Shown: positions 1 through 8,434, counted from the stretch's first letter. The stretch is DNA of 64,000 nt from Halorubrum aethiopicum (GCF_001542905.1 NZ_LOAJ01000001.1:248001-312000), one strand, 5' to 3'. Notes: generated from the sequence alone by a model not told the origin. Translations and numbers: made by a program.

Positions 1-643
1 CCCGCTGGACCATCTGTTCGCGGGCCGTCGTGTGGTCGGAGTACTCCGCGTCGAAGGCCTCCGCGTCGCCGTCGGGCGCGTTCCCGATGTCGAGGCCCGC
101 GTCCTGGAGCATGGTGAGCGGGACGAGCGTGCCGGACACCGAGAGGATGTCGCCCATGTAGATCAGCTCGCCCTCGAGGTCGGTCAGGGACTCGATGCCG
201 CTGTCCGGCGTCGTCGTGGTCGTCGAGAAGTACTGGGCCGCGCCGTAGGCGATCCGGATGCCGACGATGTCGAGGATGTCCTCGCCCGCGATGACCGCCG
301 ACGGCGAGATGTCCGCGATCTCACCCTGATCGTTGCGCATCGCCTGGAGCGTCGCGGTGTAGCTCTCCGCGCGGTCGGGCTCGATCTCGACGTCGACCTC
401 GGACTCGAGGTACTCGAACATCGGCTGGTACTGCCGTTCGATCTCGACGTCGGCCTCCGCCGGGTTCAGGATGAACTGCGCCGTGGGCGTGGATTCGGTG
501 TCGCCCGCCGTTCCCCCGTCGGAGCCGGAGCCGCCGTCTCCGGATCCACCGCCGCCGGTACACCCGGCGAGGCCGACGACCCCGCTCGCCCCCGCCGTTT
601 TAACAAACGTCCGTCGGTTCGCCGACCACCTGTTGTCGGACAT
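1..643 (-). CDS. Phosphonate/phosphite-type ABC substrate-binding lipoprotein (PhnD-like), partial
   Basis: Reads on the minus strand from an ATG at 643 and leaves the window at position 1, so only about 214 N-terminal residues are visible. The start has a twin-arginine signal (NRRTFVKTAG, Arg-Arg at residues 10-11) followed by a hydrophobic stretch and a lipobox (GLAGC, Cys28), then a Gly/Ser/Asp-rich linker typical of haloarchaeal lipoproteins. The mature part (FILNPAEADVEIERQYQPMF, then EYLE, then SPSAVIAGEDILDIVGIRIA) matches the PhnD family: an N-terminal strand followed by the YxPmfeYLe helix, and later a dleGk-like strand (LTDLEGELIYMGD). It would bind a phosphonate, phosphite or related anion outside the membrane for an ABC importer encoded off the window. 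The substrate cannot be told from sequence. Confidence 0.85.
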   Translation of the reverse strand, partial: MSDNRWSANRRTFVKTAGASGVVGLAGCTGGGGSGDGGSGSDGGTAGDTESTPTAQFILNPAEADVEIERQYQPMFEYLESEVDVEIEPDRAESYTATLQAMRNDQGEIADISPSAVIAGEDILDIVGIRIAYGAAQYFSTTTTTPDSGIESLTDLEGELIYMGDILSVSGTLVPLTMLQDAGLDIGNAPDGDAEAFDAEYSDHTTAREQMVQR

Positions 644-778
644 ACACCGGGGAATCCGGGCGACGGGACTAATCGTTTTCTATGTTCACTAGGGACGGCT
701 TCCCTGAAAACGGTTCTCACGCCGCGCGCGTCCGGAGATCGAACGGATCGCGTGGACCGATCGGATCGGTCGTGGCCC

Positions 779-1459
779 TCAGAACTCGCCGAGTCGCGAC
801 TGGCCGCCGGAGCCTCCCTCCCCCTCCGCGGCGACGCCGCTCAGTTCGCCCGAACGGGCGATCGTCTCGAAAAAGCCCTCGCGCTGGCTCCGGTCGTACA
901 GCGTCGCCGCCGGGTGGACCGAGAGGAGGACGCGCCGCGACTCCCCGCCGATCCGGGCGTCGACGACGTCGCCCGACTCGGCCGTGATGCGCACCGAGCG
1001 ACCGAGCAGGTGCTCGCTCGGGACCTTCCCCAGCGTCACGATCAGTTCCGGGTCGAGTCCGGCGATCTCCGCCTCGAGGTGGCCGCGACAGTTCGCCAGC
1101 TCCTCGGTCGTCGGGTCGCGGTTCTCCGGGGGACGACACCGCACGCAGTTCGTGATCCGCACGTCGGCCCGCGCGAGCCCCGCGTCCCGCAGCGCCTCGT
1201 CGAGGACGTCGCCCGACCGGCCCACGAACGGCTCGCCCTCCTCGTCCTCGTTCGCGCCGGGACCCTCGCCGACGAACAGCAGGTCGGCGTCCGTCGGGCC
1301 GACGCCCTCGACGATCCGGCTCCGCGACTCGACCAGCGCCGGGCATCGTTCACAGGAACCCACGCGCAGATCGGAATCCAACGCGCCGTCTCCGGGGCCG
1401 TCCCCGAGCGCGCCGTCGCCGGAGTCGGCCGCGTCGGCCCCCTCTCCGTCCTCGCTCAT
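779..1459 (-). CDS. udg: Family-4 uracil-DNA glycosylase
   Basis: DNA repair enzyme removing uracil from deaminated DNA; family 4 enzymes carry a 4Fe-4S cluster. Visible motifs are LFVGEGPGANEDEEGEPFVG (uracil-binding motif A, residues about 60-80), ITNCVRCRPPENRDPT, and the motif-B segment SVHPAATLYD near the C-terminus. Cysteines in CERC, CVRC and ANCRG are suitable cluster ligands. The protein is 226 residues, the usual size. The ATG at 1459 (MSEDGEG) is preferred over one 45 bases upstream because a TATA element (gtataag, 1483-1489 on the plus strand) lies 27 bases before it, giving a leaderless mRNA. The acidic N-terminal 40 residues are a haloarchaeal extension. It lies 41 bases downstream of the glycerate kinase gene on the same strand. 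Confidence 0.93.
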   Translation of the reverse strand: MSEDGEGADAADSGDGALGDGPGDGALDSDLRVGSCERCPALVESRSRIVEGVGPTDADLLFVGEGPGANEDEEGEPFVGRSGDVLDEALRDAGLARADVRITNCVRCRPPENRDPTTEELANCRGHLEAEIAGLDPELIVTLGKVPSEHLLGRSVRITAESGDVVDARIGGESRRVLLSVHPAATLYDRSQREGFFETIARSGELSGVAAEGEGGSGGQSRLGEF

Positions 1460-1482
1460 GTCACCGACTCCGGGAGCGGGGC

Positions 1483-1489
1483 GTATAAG
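1483..1489 (-). promoter_or_regulatory. TATA element of the uracil-DNA glycosylase gene
   Basis: The minus strand reads cttatac about 27 bases before the ATG at 1459, the spacing that puts the transcription start on the start codon in haloarchaea (leaderless mRNA). It decides between two in-frame ATGs. Confidence 0.6.
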
Positions 1490-1500
1490 TTCGGACGGTC

Positions 1501-2910
1501 TCACCCGGTCTCGTCCTCGACGACGACCGCCCGGAGGTCGTTCACGTTCGTCCCCGTCGGGCCGGTCCGAAGCAGGGCGTCGGCCTCGGCCAGAAGCGGG
1601 GCCGCGTCGTGGCGGTCGAGCGCGTCCCGCGCGGCCGGCGCGTGGAGCGTCGTCGCGTCGACGATCCCGCCCGCGGCGTCGCTCGCCCCGTCGATCCCGT
1701 CGGTGTCGACGCTCGCGACGACCGACCCCTCCCGGTCGAGTTCGATCCCCGCGCTCGCGACGAGTTCGGCGTTCGGCCCGCCGCTTCCACTGTCACCGGT
1801 TCCGTCCGCGAGGGTCACGGTCGTCTCCCCGCCCGTGAGCAACACCGCGGGCGGGGAGACGGGCCGGTCCTCGGCGGCGCACGCCTCGGCGAGTTCGGCG
1901 TGCTCGCGGCCCGCGTCGCGCGCCTCGCCCGCGACGTCGTCCGCGACGACGACCCCCTCGTACCCCCGGTCGCCGGCGGCGGTCGCGGCGGCGTCGAGGG
2001 CGGTCCGCGCGTTGCCGACGACGACGGTTCGCGCGCGATCGAAGGCCGGATCGTCGGATTCCGGCGTCTCGGGGCGCTCGCCGGCGGCCCCCGCGCGGAG
2101 GTGATCGCGGACGGCGGCGGGGAGGTCGAGCCCGTACCGCTCGACCACCTCGAGCGCGTCGTCGTACGTCGAGGGGTCGGGAACGGTCGGGCCGCTGCCG
2201 ATCACGGCGAGGTCGTCGCCGACCACGTCGCTCACGGCGAGCGTGACGACCGTCGCGGGGGCCGCCGTCCGGGCGAGCAGCCCGCCCTTGACCGCCGAGC
2301 AGTGCTTCCTGACCGCGTTGATCTCGTCTATCGACGCGCCGCAGGCGAGCAGGGCGTCGGTGAGCTCGCGCAGGTCGTCGACGCCGATCGGGTCGGCCGG
2401 GACGGCGAGGAGCGCGCTCGCGCCGCCCGTGACGACTGCGACGACGAGGTCGTCCGGACCGGCGGCCGCCGCGGCGTCGACGACGCGGCGCGCGTGATCG
2501 ACGCCGCGCTCGGTCGGGAGCGGGTGGTCGCCGGGGAGAACGTCGAGCGAGCGATCCGCTCCGGACGGCTCCGTGGACTCCGGGGACGCCGGCTCGTCCG
2601 TGATCACCGTCCCGCCGGCGAACCGGTCGCAGAGGGGGTCGCCCAGTCGGTCTGCGAGCGCCGTCGCGACGCCGTCGGCCGCCTTGCCGGCTCCGACGAT
2701 CCGGACCGATCCGTACGCGTCGAGGTCGTACTCGGCCGCCTCGCCGTCGACCGCCGCGACCCGGAGGGTCCCGTCCGCTACCGAGACCGCGTCGGCGACG
2801 ACGTTCGCCGGGAGCGCCGCCTCGATCCCCGCGGCGAGACAGTCGAGCGCGACGCCGTGAGCCGGCGTCGAGACGATCCGGTCGCGGTCGCGGAAGGTGA
2901 CCTCACCCAT
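1501..2910 (-). CDS. gckA: Glycerate 2-kinase (MOFRL family)
   Basis: Phosphorylates D-glycerate to 2-phosphoglycerate in the cytoplasm. The 469-residue protein has the GckA/GLYCTK layout: an N-terminal Rossmann-like region (VRIVGAGKAADGVATALADR; GDHPLPTERGV), the segment VAVVTGGASALLAVP, the stretch ALLACGASIDEINAVRKHCS followed by AVKGGLLA, and a C-terminal MOFRL domain ending with LLRTGPTGTNVNDLRAVVV. The ATG at 2910 (MGEVTFRDRDRIV) is chosen over the upstream in-frame start at 3015 because a TATA-like caaatag (2935-2941) sits 28 bases before it and the extra N-terminus has no family match. It is divergent from the molybdoenzyme gene. In haloarchaea this enzyme serves sugar-acid or glycerate use; the pathway here is not indicated by neighbours. 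Confidence 0.92.
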   Translation of the reverse strand: MGEVTFRDRDRIVSTPAHGVALDCLAAGIEAALPANVVADAVSVADGTLRVAAVDGEAAEYDLDAYGSVRIVGAGKAADGVATALADRLGDPLCDRFAGGTVITDEPASPESTEPSGADRSLDVLPGDHPLPTERGVDHARRVVDAAAAAGPDDLVVAVVTGGASALLAVPADPIGVDDLRELTDALLACGASIDEINAVRKHCSAVKGGLLARTAAPATVVTLAVSDVVGDDLAVIGSGPTVPDPSTYDDALEVVERYGLDLPAAVRDHLRAGAAGERPETPESDDPAFDRARTVVVGNARTALDAAATAAGDRGYEGVVVADDVAGEARDAGREHAELAEACAAEDRPVSPPAVLLTGGETTVTLADGTGDSGSGGPNAELVASAGIELDREGSVVASVDTDGIDGASDAAGGIVDATTLHAPAARDALDRHDAAPLLAEADALLRTGPTGTNVNDLRAVVVEDETG

Positions 2911-2962
2911 GGCGGGGCCGTGGGCGGCCGGGGACAAATAGCCGCGCCATCGACCCGACACG

Positions 2963-2969
2963 TTATATG
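2963..2969 (+). promoter_or_regulatory. TATA element upstream of the mini-ORF and molybdoenzyme
   Basis: The sequence ttatatg lies 26 bases before the ATG at 2992 but about 103 bases before the molybdoenzyme ATG at 3069. The transcript should therefore begin at the mini-ORF, not at the enzyme gene. Confidence 0.6.
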
Positions 2970-2991
2970 CTAACAGCCCAACGAAGGGTAG

Positions 2992-3063
2992 ATGCACCGA
3001 ACGCGACACGCGCACCGCGGAGCCGCGGTGGTCGAACCGTCCCGAACCGCCGGTGACGGGTGA
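2992..3063 (+). CDS. Possible 23-residue leader peptide upstream of the molybdoenzyme
   Basis: An ATG placed exactly where a leaderless transcript would start opens a 23-codon reading frame (MHRTRHAHRGAAVVEPSRTA, then GDG) ending in TGA at 3061-3063. The stop overlaps a GTG at 3060 (GTGA) in frame with the downstream enzyme, whose ATG follows at 3069. This arrangement would allow translational coupling or a leader-peptide control. The peptide is rich in Arg and His and resembles nothing I know. The ORF is seen directly; its translation is inference. Confidence 0.4.
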   Translation: MHRTRHAHRGAAVVEPSRTAGDG

Positions 3064-3068
3064 TCGCC

Positions 3069-4730
3069 ATGGGTCCGAGCGCGTCCGACGACGGGAGCGA
3101 CGCCGCGGGTCGAACGGAGCGCGGGGACGGCGACGGGAACGGGGACGATCCCGCCGCCGCGATCGACCGCGAGACGGTCCTCCGTCGGGCGCTGGGCGGG
3201 GGCGTCGTCGGCGCGGCGTGGGTCGCCGGGCTGTTCGCGGCCGCGCCCCTCGTCGGCGGGTTCGGGATCGAGCCCGTCGCCGAAGGGGTGATCGCGCTCT
3301 CGCCCGGCTGGCTGTCGACGATCGCGATCGACCTCCTCGGGTTCTACGCGACGCCGACGCTCGTCGCCGGCCTGGTCGCCGCCGTCGTCGTCGCGGCCGC
3401 GGCCGTCGGGGTCCTCCTCCCCGTCGCGGCCGATCGGGCGGGAGGACCGGCGGACGAGCGGACGGGGAACCGGTCGATCCCGAACGCCCTCCGGGCGCGG
3501 ACCGGCTCCGCGGTCGCGGCGGTCGCCGTCGCCGCGACGCTCCCGCTGTTTCTCGCCGTCGGCGCGGGGATCTCCCTCGCGCTCGTCGTCGGCGTCGCCG
3601 TCGCCGTCGTGCCGCCCGCGCTCGTCGCCCGACGGGTCCGGGGAACCGACCGGCTTCGGGGGCGACGGGGGTTCCTCCGGCGCGTCGGCGGGCTCGCGGT
3701 CGCGGGGAGCGTCCCCCTCGCGGGACTCCGGTTCCTGTTCGGTCGGCTGGGCGGCCCGGAGGAGAGCGAGCGGGTCGCGGAGCCGCTCGAGCGGTCGGTG
3801 TCGCCGCCGAGCGGGGACCCCGGGTTCTACTTCGGGACGATGCCGCCCGCGGTCACGCCGCCGGCGGACCACTACGTCGTCGACGTGAACGTGAACCCGC
3901 CGGTGGTCGATCCCGAGTCGTGGAGCCTCGACGTCGACGGGGCGGTCGCGGAGCCGTACTCGCTCGCGTACGACGACCTGGTGGGCCACGAGGAGAGCCT
4001 CGAGCAGACGACGACGATGGTCTGTATCTCCAACGAGGTCGGCGGCGACCTGATCGGCACGGCCCACTGGACCGGGGTCCAACTGTCCGACCTCGTCGCG
4101 GCGGCGGACCCGGCCGAGGGCGCGGTCGACGTGGTCACGCACGCCGCCGACGGCTACAGCGAGGCGATCCCGATGGAGATCGTCGAGCGCGACGACATCC
4201 TGATCGCCTACGGGATGGGCGACCGGACGCTGGAGACCGAACACGGGTTCCCGGCCAGACTGCTCGTCCCCGGTCGGTACGGCATGAAGATGACGAAGTG
4301 GATAGAGCGGATCGAGGTCTCGGGCGCCGACCACGAGGCGTACTGGGAGGAGCGCGGCTGGGACGAGGAGGCGGTCGCGAACACGATGTCGTACGTGCGG
4401 ACCGGCGTCCGCGACGGCGACCGGGTCCTCGTCGGCGGGGTCGCGTTCGGCGGGCTGGAGACCGGCCTCGAGGAGCTGGCGGGCGTCGAGGTCAGCGTCG
4501 ACGGCGGGGAGACGTGGAACGCGGGGGAGCTGGAGCCGCAGATCGCCCCGCACGCGTGGCGGCGCTGGCGGTACGCGTTCGACGCGCCCGACCGGACCGA
4601 GTTCGACGTCGTCGTCCGCGCGGTCCGCCGCGACGGGACGGTCCAGACCGAGGAGCGGACGGGGCCGCGGCCGGGCGGGTCGACGGGGTGGCACCGGCGG
4701 ACCGTCGAGGTCGCGTCGAACTCAGAATAA
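3069..4730 (+). CDS. Membrane-anchored sulfite oxidase/YedY-type molybdopterin oxidoreductase
   Basis: 553 residues. The N-terminal part is membrane: hydrophobic helices at about 41-65, 95-119, 146-165, 167-186 and 205-226. The outer catalytic domain (about 255-430) is of the sulfite oxidase superfamily: SWSLDVDGAVAEPYSLAYDD, the cofactor cysteine in TTTMVCISNEVGGDLIGTAH (Cys319), WTGVQLSDLV, and RLLVPGRYGMKMTKWIERIE. A C-terminal Ig-like dimerisation domain (GGVAFGGLETGLEELAGVEV, then VDGGETWN) follows. It would oxidise or reduce a small oxyanion or sulfoxide at the outer face and exchange electrons through its membrane part; the substrate is unknown. The ATG at 3069 or the GTG at 3060 may be used. 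Both neighbours point away from it, so it is a single-gene unit apart from the small upstream ORF. Confidence 0.85.
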   Translation: MGPSASDDGSDAAGRTERGDGDGNGDDPAAAIDRETVLRRALGGGVVGAAWVAGLFAAAPLVGGFGIEPVAEGVIALSPGWLSTIAIDLLGFYATPTLVAGLVAAVVVAAAAVGVLLPVAADRAGGPADERTGNRSIPNALRARTGSAVAAVAVAATLPLFLAVGAGISLALVVGVAVAVVPPALVARRVRGTDRLRGRRGFLRRVGGLAVAGSVPLAGLRFLFGRLGGPEESERVAEPLERSVSPPSGDPGFYFGTMPPAVTPPADHYVVDVNVNPPVVDPESWSLDVDGAVAEPYSLAYDDLVGHEESLEQTTTMVCISNEVGGDLIGTAHWTGVQLSDLVAAADPAEGAVDVVTHAADGYSEAIPMEIVERDDILIAYGMGDRTLETEHGFPARLLVPGRYGMKMTKWIERIEVSGADHEAYWEERGWDEEAVANTMSYVRTGVRDGDRVLVGGVAFGGLETGLEELAGVEVSVDGGETWNAGELEPQIAPHAWRRWRYAFDAPDRTEFDVVVRAVRRDGTVQTEERTGPRPGGSTGWHRRTVEVASNSE

Positions 4731-5369
4731 GGAAGCGTCGGGAACCGCCTCCCGGTGGGCGCTCGCCGCAATCGACGCGACCCGGAGCGGCTCGGGCCGG
4801 CGGAACCCCTCGCGGACGAGCGACCGGACGATCGCGGCGGCGCGGTCGTCGGCGAGGCCGACCGCGCGAACGAAGAGGGGATCGGACGTATCCGACTCGA
4901 TATCCGCCGAGTTCGACCCCCCGAGTTCGACCCGGCGACGGGGCGGCAGCGACCGGTAGACGGCCAGTCGCTCCGCGAGGTCGTCGCCGTCGGCGTCGTT
5001 ACCGGCACCGGCGTCGTCGCCCTCACCGCCGCCGAACGCCTCCCGAAGGGCGGGTTCGAGTCCGGGGCTGGCCTCGTAGCTCACCGCGGAGACGGGGCGG
5101 TCGAGCTCCTCGCGGATCCGGCGTAAGTCGAGGAGGTTGAACCACGCGGGCGCGACCCCGGCGATACAGACGTGGCGAACGTCCTCGCGGTCGAGGTCGG
5201 CCACGAGGTCGACGACCGCGTCGGTGGCGTCGGTGCCGCCGACGGTACACGCGCCGTAGGCCAACCCGTCGAGGGTGGCGTCGGCTCGGAGGACCGCGCC
5301 GGCGATCCGGCTCACGCGGTCCCCGTCGGAGAAGGCGACGCCGAGCGTCCGGCTCGGCGGATCGGTCAC
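4722..5369 (-). CDS. DUF99 / UPF0215 family protein (endonuclease dU-like)
   Basis: 215 residues from a GTG at 5369 (VTDPPSRTLGVAFSDGDRVS). The DUF99 signature is clear: LDGLAYGACTVGGTDATDAV (matching the family's d-GlafgkatVgGtDaTdai), DVRHVCIAGVAPAWFNLLDL and VSAVSYEASPG. Some archaeal and bacterial members act as endonucleases on deoxyuridine-containing DNA; that role is family knowledge, not shown here. It follows the 60-residue DUF5786 gene by 25 bases on the same strand and probably shares its transcript. Its 3' end overlaps the 3' end of the convergent molybdoenzyme gene by 9 bases. The acidic loop GGGEGDDAGAGNDADGDD is a haloarchaeal insertion. Confidence 0.85.
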   Translation of the reverse strand: MTDPPSRTLGVAFSDGDRVSRIAGAVLRADATLDGLAYGACTVGGTDATDAVVDLVADLDREDVRHVCIAGVAPAWFNLLDLRRIREELDRPVSAVSYEASPGLEPALREAFGGGEGDDAGAGNDADGDDLAERLAVYRSLPPRRRVELGGSNSADIESDTSDPLFVRAVGLADDRAAAIVRSLVREGFRRPEPLRVASIAASAHREAVPDASLF

Positions 5370-5394
5370 GAGTTCGAGAACGCCTCGCGGTCCG

Positions 5395-5577
5395 TCACGT
5401 CCCTTCGGATTTGATCTCCTGAAGCCGGTCGAGCAGTTCGTCGTTCGACGCGCCGGGCTCGTACTCGACGGACCCGTCGTGGGTCTCCTGGGCGGCTCGG
5501 ACGCCGTCGTCGTCGTCGAAGTCCGCATCCAGGTCCTGGTTCTCCTGTTCGGATTCGTCGTAGCTTCCGAAGCCCAT
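5395..5577 (-). CDS. Small haloarchaeal protein, DUF5786-like
   Basis: 60 residues (MGFGSYDESEQENQDLDADF and onward), extremely acidic in the middle and ending DELLDRLQEIKSEGT. The opening MGFGSYDESEQ is the hallmark of a small family conserved across Halobacteria whose function is unknown. The start is fixed by a TATA box (atttatac on the minus strand, 5605-5612) about 30 bases upstream. The DUF99 gene follows after 25 bases, so the two are probably cotranscribed. Confidence 0.82.
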   Translation of the reverse strand: MGFGSYDESEQENQDLDADFDDDDGVRAAQETHDGSVEYEPGASNDELLDRLQEIKSEGT

Positions 5578-5604
5578 GTGTACTCGGGAATAGTGGACCG
5601 TAGC

Positions 5605-5612
5605 GTATAAAT
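5605..5612 (-). promoter_or_regulatory. TATA box of the DUF5786-DUF99 transcript
   Basis: A strong minus-strand atttatac about 31 bases before the ATG at 5577, with a short or absent leader. Confidence 0.6.
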
Positions 5613-5707
5613 CCCGTGGCGGATCAGTAGTCGGGCGATTTCGTCGGCGGCTCGCGACCGCGGCGCGGTCGCACACGTTTTTGTCCGGCGGGCCGGGTAG
5701 TGCGTAC

Positions 5708-6334
5708 ATGGAGCCGATCACCGTCACCGCCGACGCCGAGGAGTTCACCTGCAACGCGTACCTGGTTCCCGGGGAGGCGACCACCCTCGTCGACGCGGGG
5801 ACGATGCCGGGGGTCGCGGACGTGATCGCCGAGCACGTCGACGAGCTGGACCGCGTCGTCCTCACGCACCAACACCACGACCACGTCGGCGAGCTCGACG
5901 CGGTCCTCGACCGGTTCGAGCCACGACTGCTGGCGGCCGCCGACCACCCGCGCCGCGACGTGGCTCTCCGCGACGGCGACGAGGTGCTCGTCGGGAGCGA
6001 GCCGTGTACGGTCGTGGAGACGCCCGGCCACGCCGACGACCACGTCTCGCTCGTGGGCGACGAGCGCGTCTACACCGGCGACGTCGTCGTCTACAACGAC
6101 GGGGCGTTCGACGACGGCTCGTTCGGCCGGACCGACATGGCGGGTCAGTCGCGCGAGCGCCTGATCGAGAGCCTCCGTACCCTCCTCGAGCGCCTCCCCG
6201 ACACGGTCGAGGCGATGTACCCCGGCCACGGCGACGTCTACCGGGCGAGCGAGGGCTCCGACACCGTCCGGGAGGTGATCGAGCGCGCGACCGAGCGGGC
6301 CGAGCGCCGCGAACCGAAGTACCCCGAGGAGTGA
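5708..6334 (+). CDS. Metallo-beta-lactamase-fold hydrolase
   Basis: 208 residues. The MBL signature THQHHDHVGEL (HxHxDH, residues about 61-68) is complete. Further metal ligands are the histidine of VVETPGHADDHVSLV, the aspartate of YTGDVVVYNDG, and the final histidine of AMYPGHGDVYRAS. It resembles glyoxalase II-like or hydroxyacylglutathione hydrolase-like small MBL proteins that bind two metal ions; the substrate is not indicated. The ATG at 5708 (MEPITVTADAEEF) is preferred to a GTG-initiated extension because a TATA-like tract (acgtttttg, about 5672-5680) lies about 30 bases before it. It stands alone between oppositely directed and later genes. Confidence 0.88.
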   Translation: MEPITVTADAEEFTCNAYLVPGEATTLVDAGTMPGVADVIAEHVDELDRVVLTHQHHDHVGELDAVLDRFEPRLLAAADHPRRDVALRDGDEVLVGSEPCTVVETPGHADDHVSLVGDERVYTGDVVVYNDGAFDDGSFGRTDMAGQSRERLIESLRTLLERLPDTVEAMYPGHGDVYRASEGSDTVREVIERATERAERREPKYPEE

Positions 6335-6382
6335 GGGACGGCGGCATACGCTCTTAAGTGTCACACGGTCGAACCGGGTGGC

Positions 6383-7894
6383 ATGGACCTGTCGACGGCC
6401 GTCACGGCCACCGTTTCGACCCTCCGACGGCGACCGGCGGACCTACTCCCGTTCTACTTCCTCGGGACCGCCGTCCCCGTGATCGCCCGCACAGTCCTCC
6501 TCGTCGCGCTCGCGGGCGCGTACCTCCACGCCGAGCTCACCGGACGGCTCGACGCCGCCGGCGAGGCGCTCGCGGGAACCGACCTGACGCCGCCGGACGT
6601 GGAGGATCCGGAGGCCGTCCAGCGGTGGGCCGAGGGACTCGCACCCGCCCTCGAGCCGCTCGTCTCGCCGACCGCGGTCGCGCTCGTCGCCGTCGGGAGC
6701 GCGGCCGCGGTCCTCCTCGCGGTTCTCGCGTACGCGGCGGTCTCGGCCGGTCAGATGAGCGCCGTGATCGCCCGGCTCCGGGGAGAGCGAGGGTTGACCG
6801 CCGGTATCGCCGGCGTTCGCGGTCGTTGGCTCACGTTCCTCGGGCTCTACGTCGCGGAGCTCCTGTTGTGGCTCGGCGTGATCCTGCTCGCGAGCGTCGT
6901 CGTGGGCGTCGCGTCGCTCGCCGGCGGGCCGCTCGTCGGGGCGCTCGTCGGGCTCGTCGCGTTCGTCGTCGGAGGGATCGCGCTGCTCCTCGTGCGGATC
7001 GTCTTCGCGTTCGCCCCTCCAGCGATCGTCGTCGACGACGCGGGCGTGGTCGAGGCGGTCGAGGGGGCGGGCGGGTTCGTTCGCGCGAACCCGGTCGACG
7101 CCATCGCCTACCTCGTCGTCGCCGTCGGCGTCGTCGTCGCGATCTCCTCGGCCGCGTCCGCGCTGGCGTTCCTCGGCGGCGGCGCGGTCGTCGCGCTCGC
7201 CAGCGCGGTCGTCGCCGCGCCGGCGTTGGACCTCCTCAAGACCGTCCTCTACGGCGACCACCGGGGCACGGTCGACCCCCTGGATCCCCCGGAGGCGGGC
7301 GTGCGCGCGCAGGTCACCGGCGGCGTCCGCCGCGGCGTGGGCGAGACGCTCGCGTTCGTCCGGCGGACCCCCGGCACGCACCTCCTCGTCGCCGCCGTCG
7401 GCGTCGCGGGCGGCGTCGCGGGCTGGACGCTGGCCGAGCCGTTCGTCGGGATCGTCCCCACCTCGATCGAGGCGCGGCTCGCGGGGCACCTCCCGCCGGC
7501 CGCGGCCCTCGAGTTCTTCGGGAACAACTGGACGGTGACGATCGCCACGGCGTTCGGCGGCGTCGCGCTCGTCCTGCCCGCGCTCTCGTCGATCGCGTTC
7601 AACGGGGTCGCGCTCGGCGCGATCGCCGCGCTGGAACAGAACCTCCCCGCGCTCGTCGCGTTCGTGGTCCCGCACGGGCTCCTCGAGATCCCGGCGATCG
7701 TCGTCTCGGGCGCGCTCGGGGTCCGGCTTGGCGTCGTCGCCTGGCGGGCGTTCCGGGGACGGCTGAGCCGCGTCGGGTTCGCGGACGCGATCGAGAACGC
7801 GTTCTGGGTGACCGTCGGGATCGGCGCGTTCCTCGCGGTCGCCGCGCTCATCGAGGGTTTCGTCAGCCCGTACTACTGGCGGCCGTTCCTCTAG
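6383..7894 (+). CDS. SpoIIM-like (DUF95) integral membrane protein
   Basis: 503 residues with about ten hydrophobic segments. The C-terminal third carries the stage II sporulation protein M signature: FGNNWTVTIATAFGGVALVL, FNGVALGAIAALEQNLPALV and FVVPHGLLEIPAIVVSGALG, the conserved PHGxxEIPAI being diagnostic. The N-terminal half is a separate membrane domain with YAAVSAGQMSAVIARLRGER. In sporulating bacteria SpoIIM works with peptidoglycan hydrolases; in archaea without such walls its role is unknown and may concern membrane organisation. A TATA-like cttaag (6351-6356) lies about 29 bases before the ATG. Confidence 0.88.
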   Translation: MDLSTAVTATVSTLRRRPADLLPFYFLGTAVPVIARTVLLVALAGAYLHAELTGRLDAAGEALAGTDLTPPDVEDPEAVQRWAEGLAPALEPLVSPTAVALVAVGSAAAVLLAVLAYAAVSAGQMSAVIARLRGERGLTAGIAGVRGRWLTFLGLYVAELLLWLGVILLASVVVGVASLAGGPLVGALVGLVAFVVGGIALLLVRIVFAFAPPAIVVDDAGVVEAVEGAGGFVRANPVDAIAYLVVAVGVVVAISSAASALAFLGGGAVVALASAVVAAPALDLLKTVLYGDHRGTVDPLDPPEAGVRAQVTGGVRRGVGETLAFVRRTPGTHLLVAAVGVAGGVAGWTLAEPFVGIVPTSIEARLAGHLPPAAALEFFGNNWTVTIATAFGGVALVLPALSSIAFNGVALGAIAALEQNLPALVAFVVPHGLLEIPAIVVSGALGVRLGVVAWRAFRGRLSRVGFADAIENAFWVTVGIGAFLAVAALIEGFVSPYYWRPFL

Positions 7895-7963
7895 CGGCGA
7901 ACGACGGGGGCGACGACCCGACGCCCACACGTTCAAGTCGATCCGGGTCGAATCCTGACCCGT

Positions 7964-8434
7964 ATGACCCGACGCGATCCCCTCCAGGACATCGAGGAGC
8001 TGTTCGAGCGCATGGACCGCGAACTCGAGAAGCTCGGCACGGGCCTCGAGGTGCCGACCGACTCGAGCGTCGACGTCGACGTGATCGAAGGCGGCGAAGA
8101 GGTCACCGTGCTCGCCGATCTGCCGGGGTTCGACGAAGAGGAGATCAGCGTGGAACTCAGAGACGAGACGCTCACCGTGGGGGCGACGCCGGGCGGCGAG
8201 GCGGACGCGGGCGACGCGAACGCGACGAGCGCGAGCGACGCGGACGACGCGAACGACGGGGGACGCTACCACCTCCGCGAGCGGCGTCACGGGTCGGCCT
8301 CCCGGCGGATCCCGTTGCCGGCGGCGGTCGAGCCGGGCGGGGCGAGCGCGACGTACGACGCCGGCGTGTTGACGGTCACGCTGCCGAAACGGTCCGCCGC
8401 CAGCGCGAGCGGCCACCGGATCGACGTCAACTGA
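7964..8434 (+). CDS. hsp20: Hsp20/alpha-crystallin small heat-shock protein (first of two)
   Basis: 156 residues. After an amphipathic N-terminal helix (DPLQDIEELFERMDRELEKL) comes the alpha-crystallin domain (about 40-150): VDVIEGGEEVTVLADLPGFD, EEEISVELRDETLTVGATPG, an acidic Ala/Asp/Asn-rich loop (about 80-100), then GRYHLRERRHGSASRRIPLP and the signature AxYxxGVLTVTLPK (ATYDAGVLTVTLPK). It is an ATP-independent holdase for unfolding proteins. A paralogue follows 110 bases downstream with its own promoter. The expanded acidic loop is unlike the shorter loop of the paralogue. Confidence 0.95.
   Translation: MTRRDPLQDIEELFERMDRELEKLGTGLEVPTDSSVDVDVIEGGEEVTVLADLPGFDEEEISVELRDETLTVGATPGGEADAGDANATSASDADDANDGGRYHLRERRHGSASRRIPLPAAVEPGGASATYDAGVLTVTLPKRSAASASGHRIDVN

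Noticed and set aside
32-2104. A 690-codon open frame on the plus strand across the binding-protein, glycosylase and kinase genes.
   Set aside because: High GC leaves long frames open opposite real genes. Its product is Arg/Val/Asp-rich without any recognisable motif, and three well-identified genes lie on the other strand.
2970-4694. A 574-codon minus-strand frame opposite the molybdoenzyme.
   Set aside because: Product is an Arg/Pro/Asp-rich shadow; the plus-strand protein has complete molybdopterin motifs.
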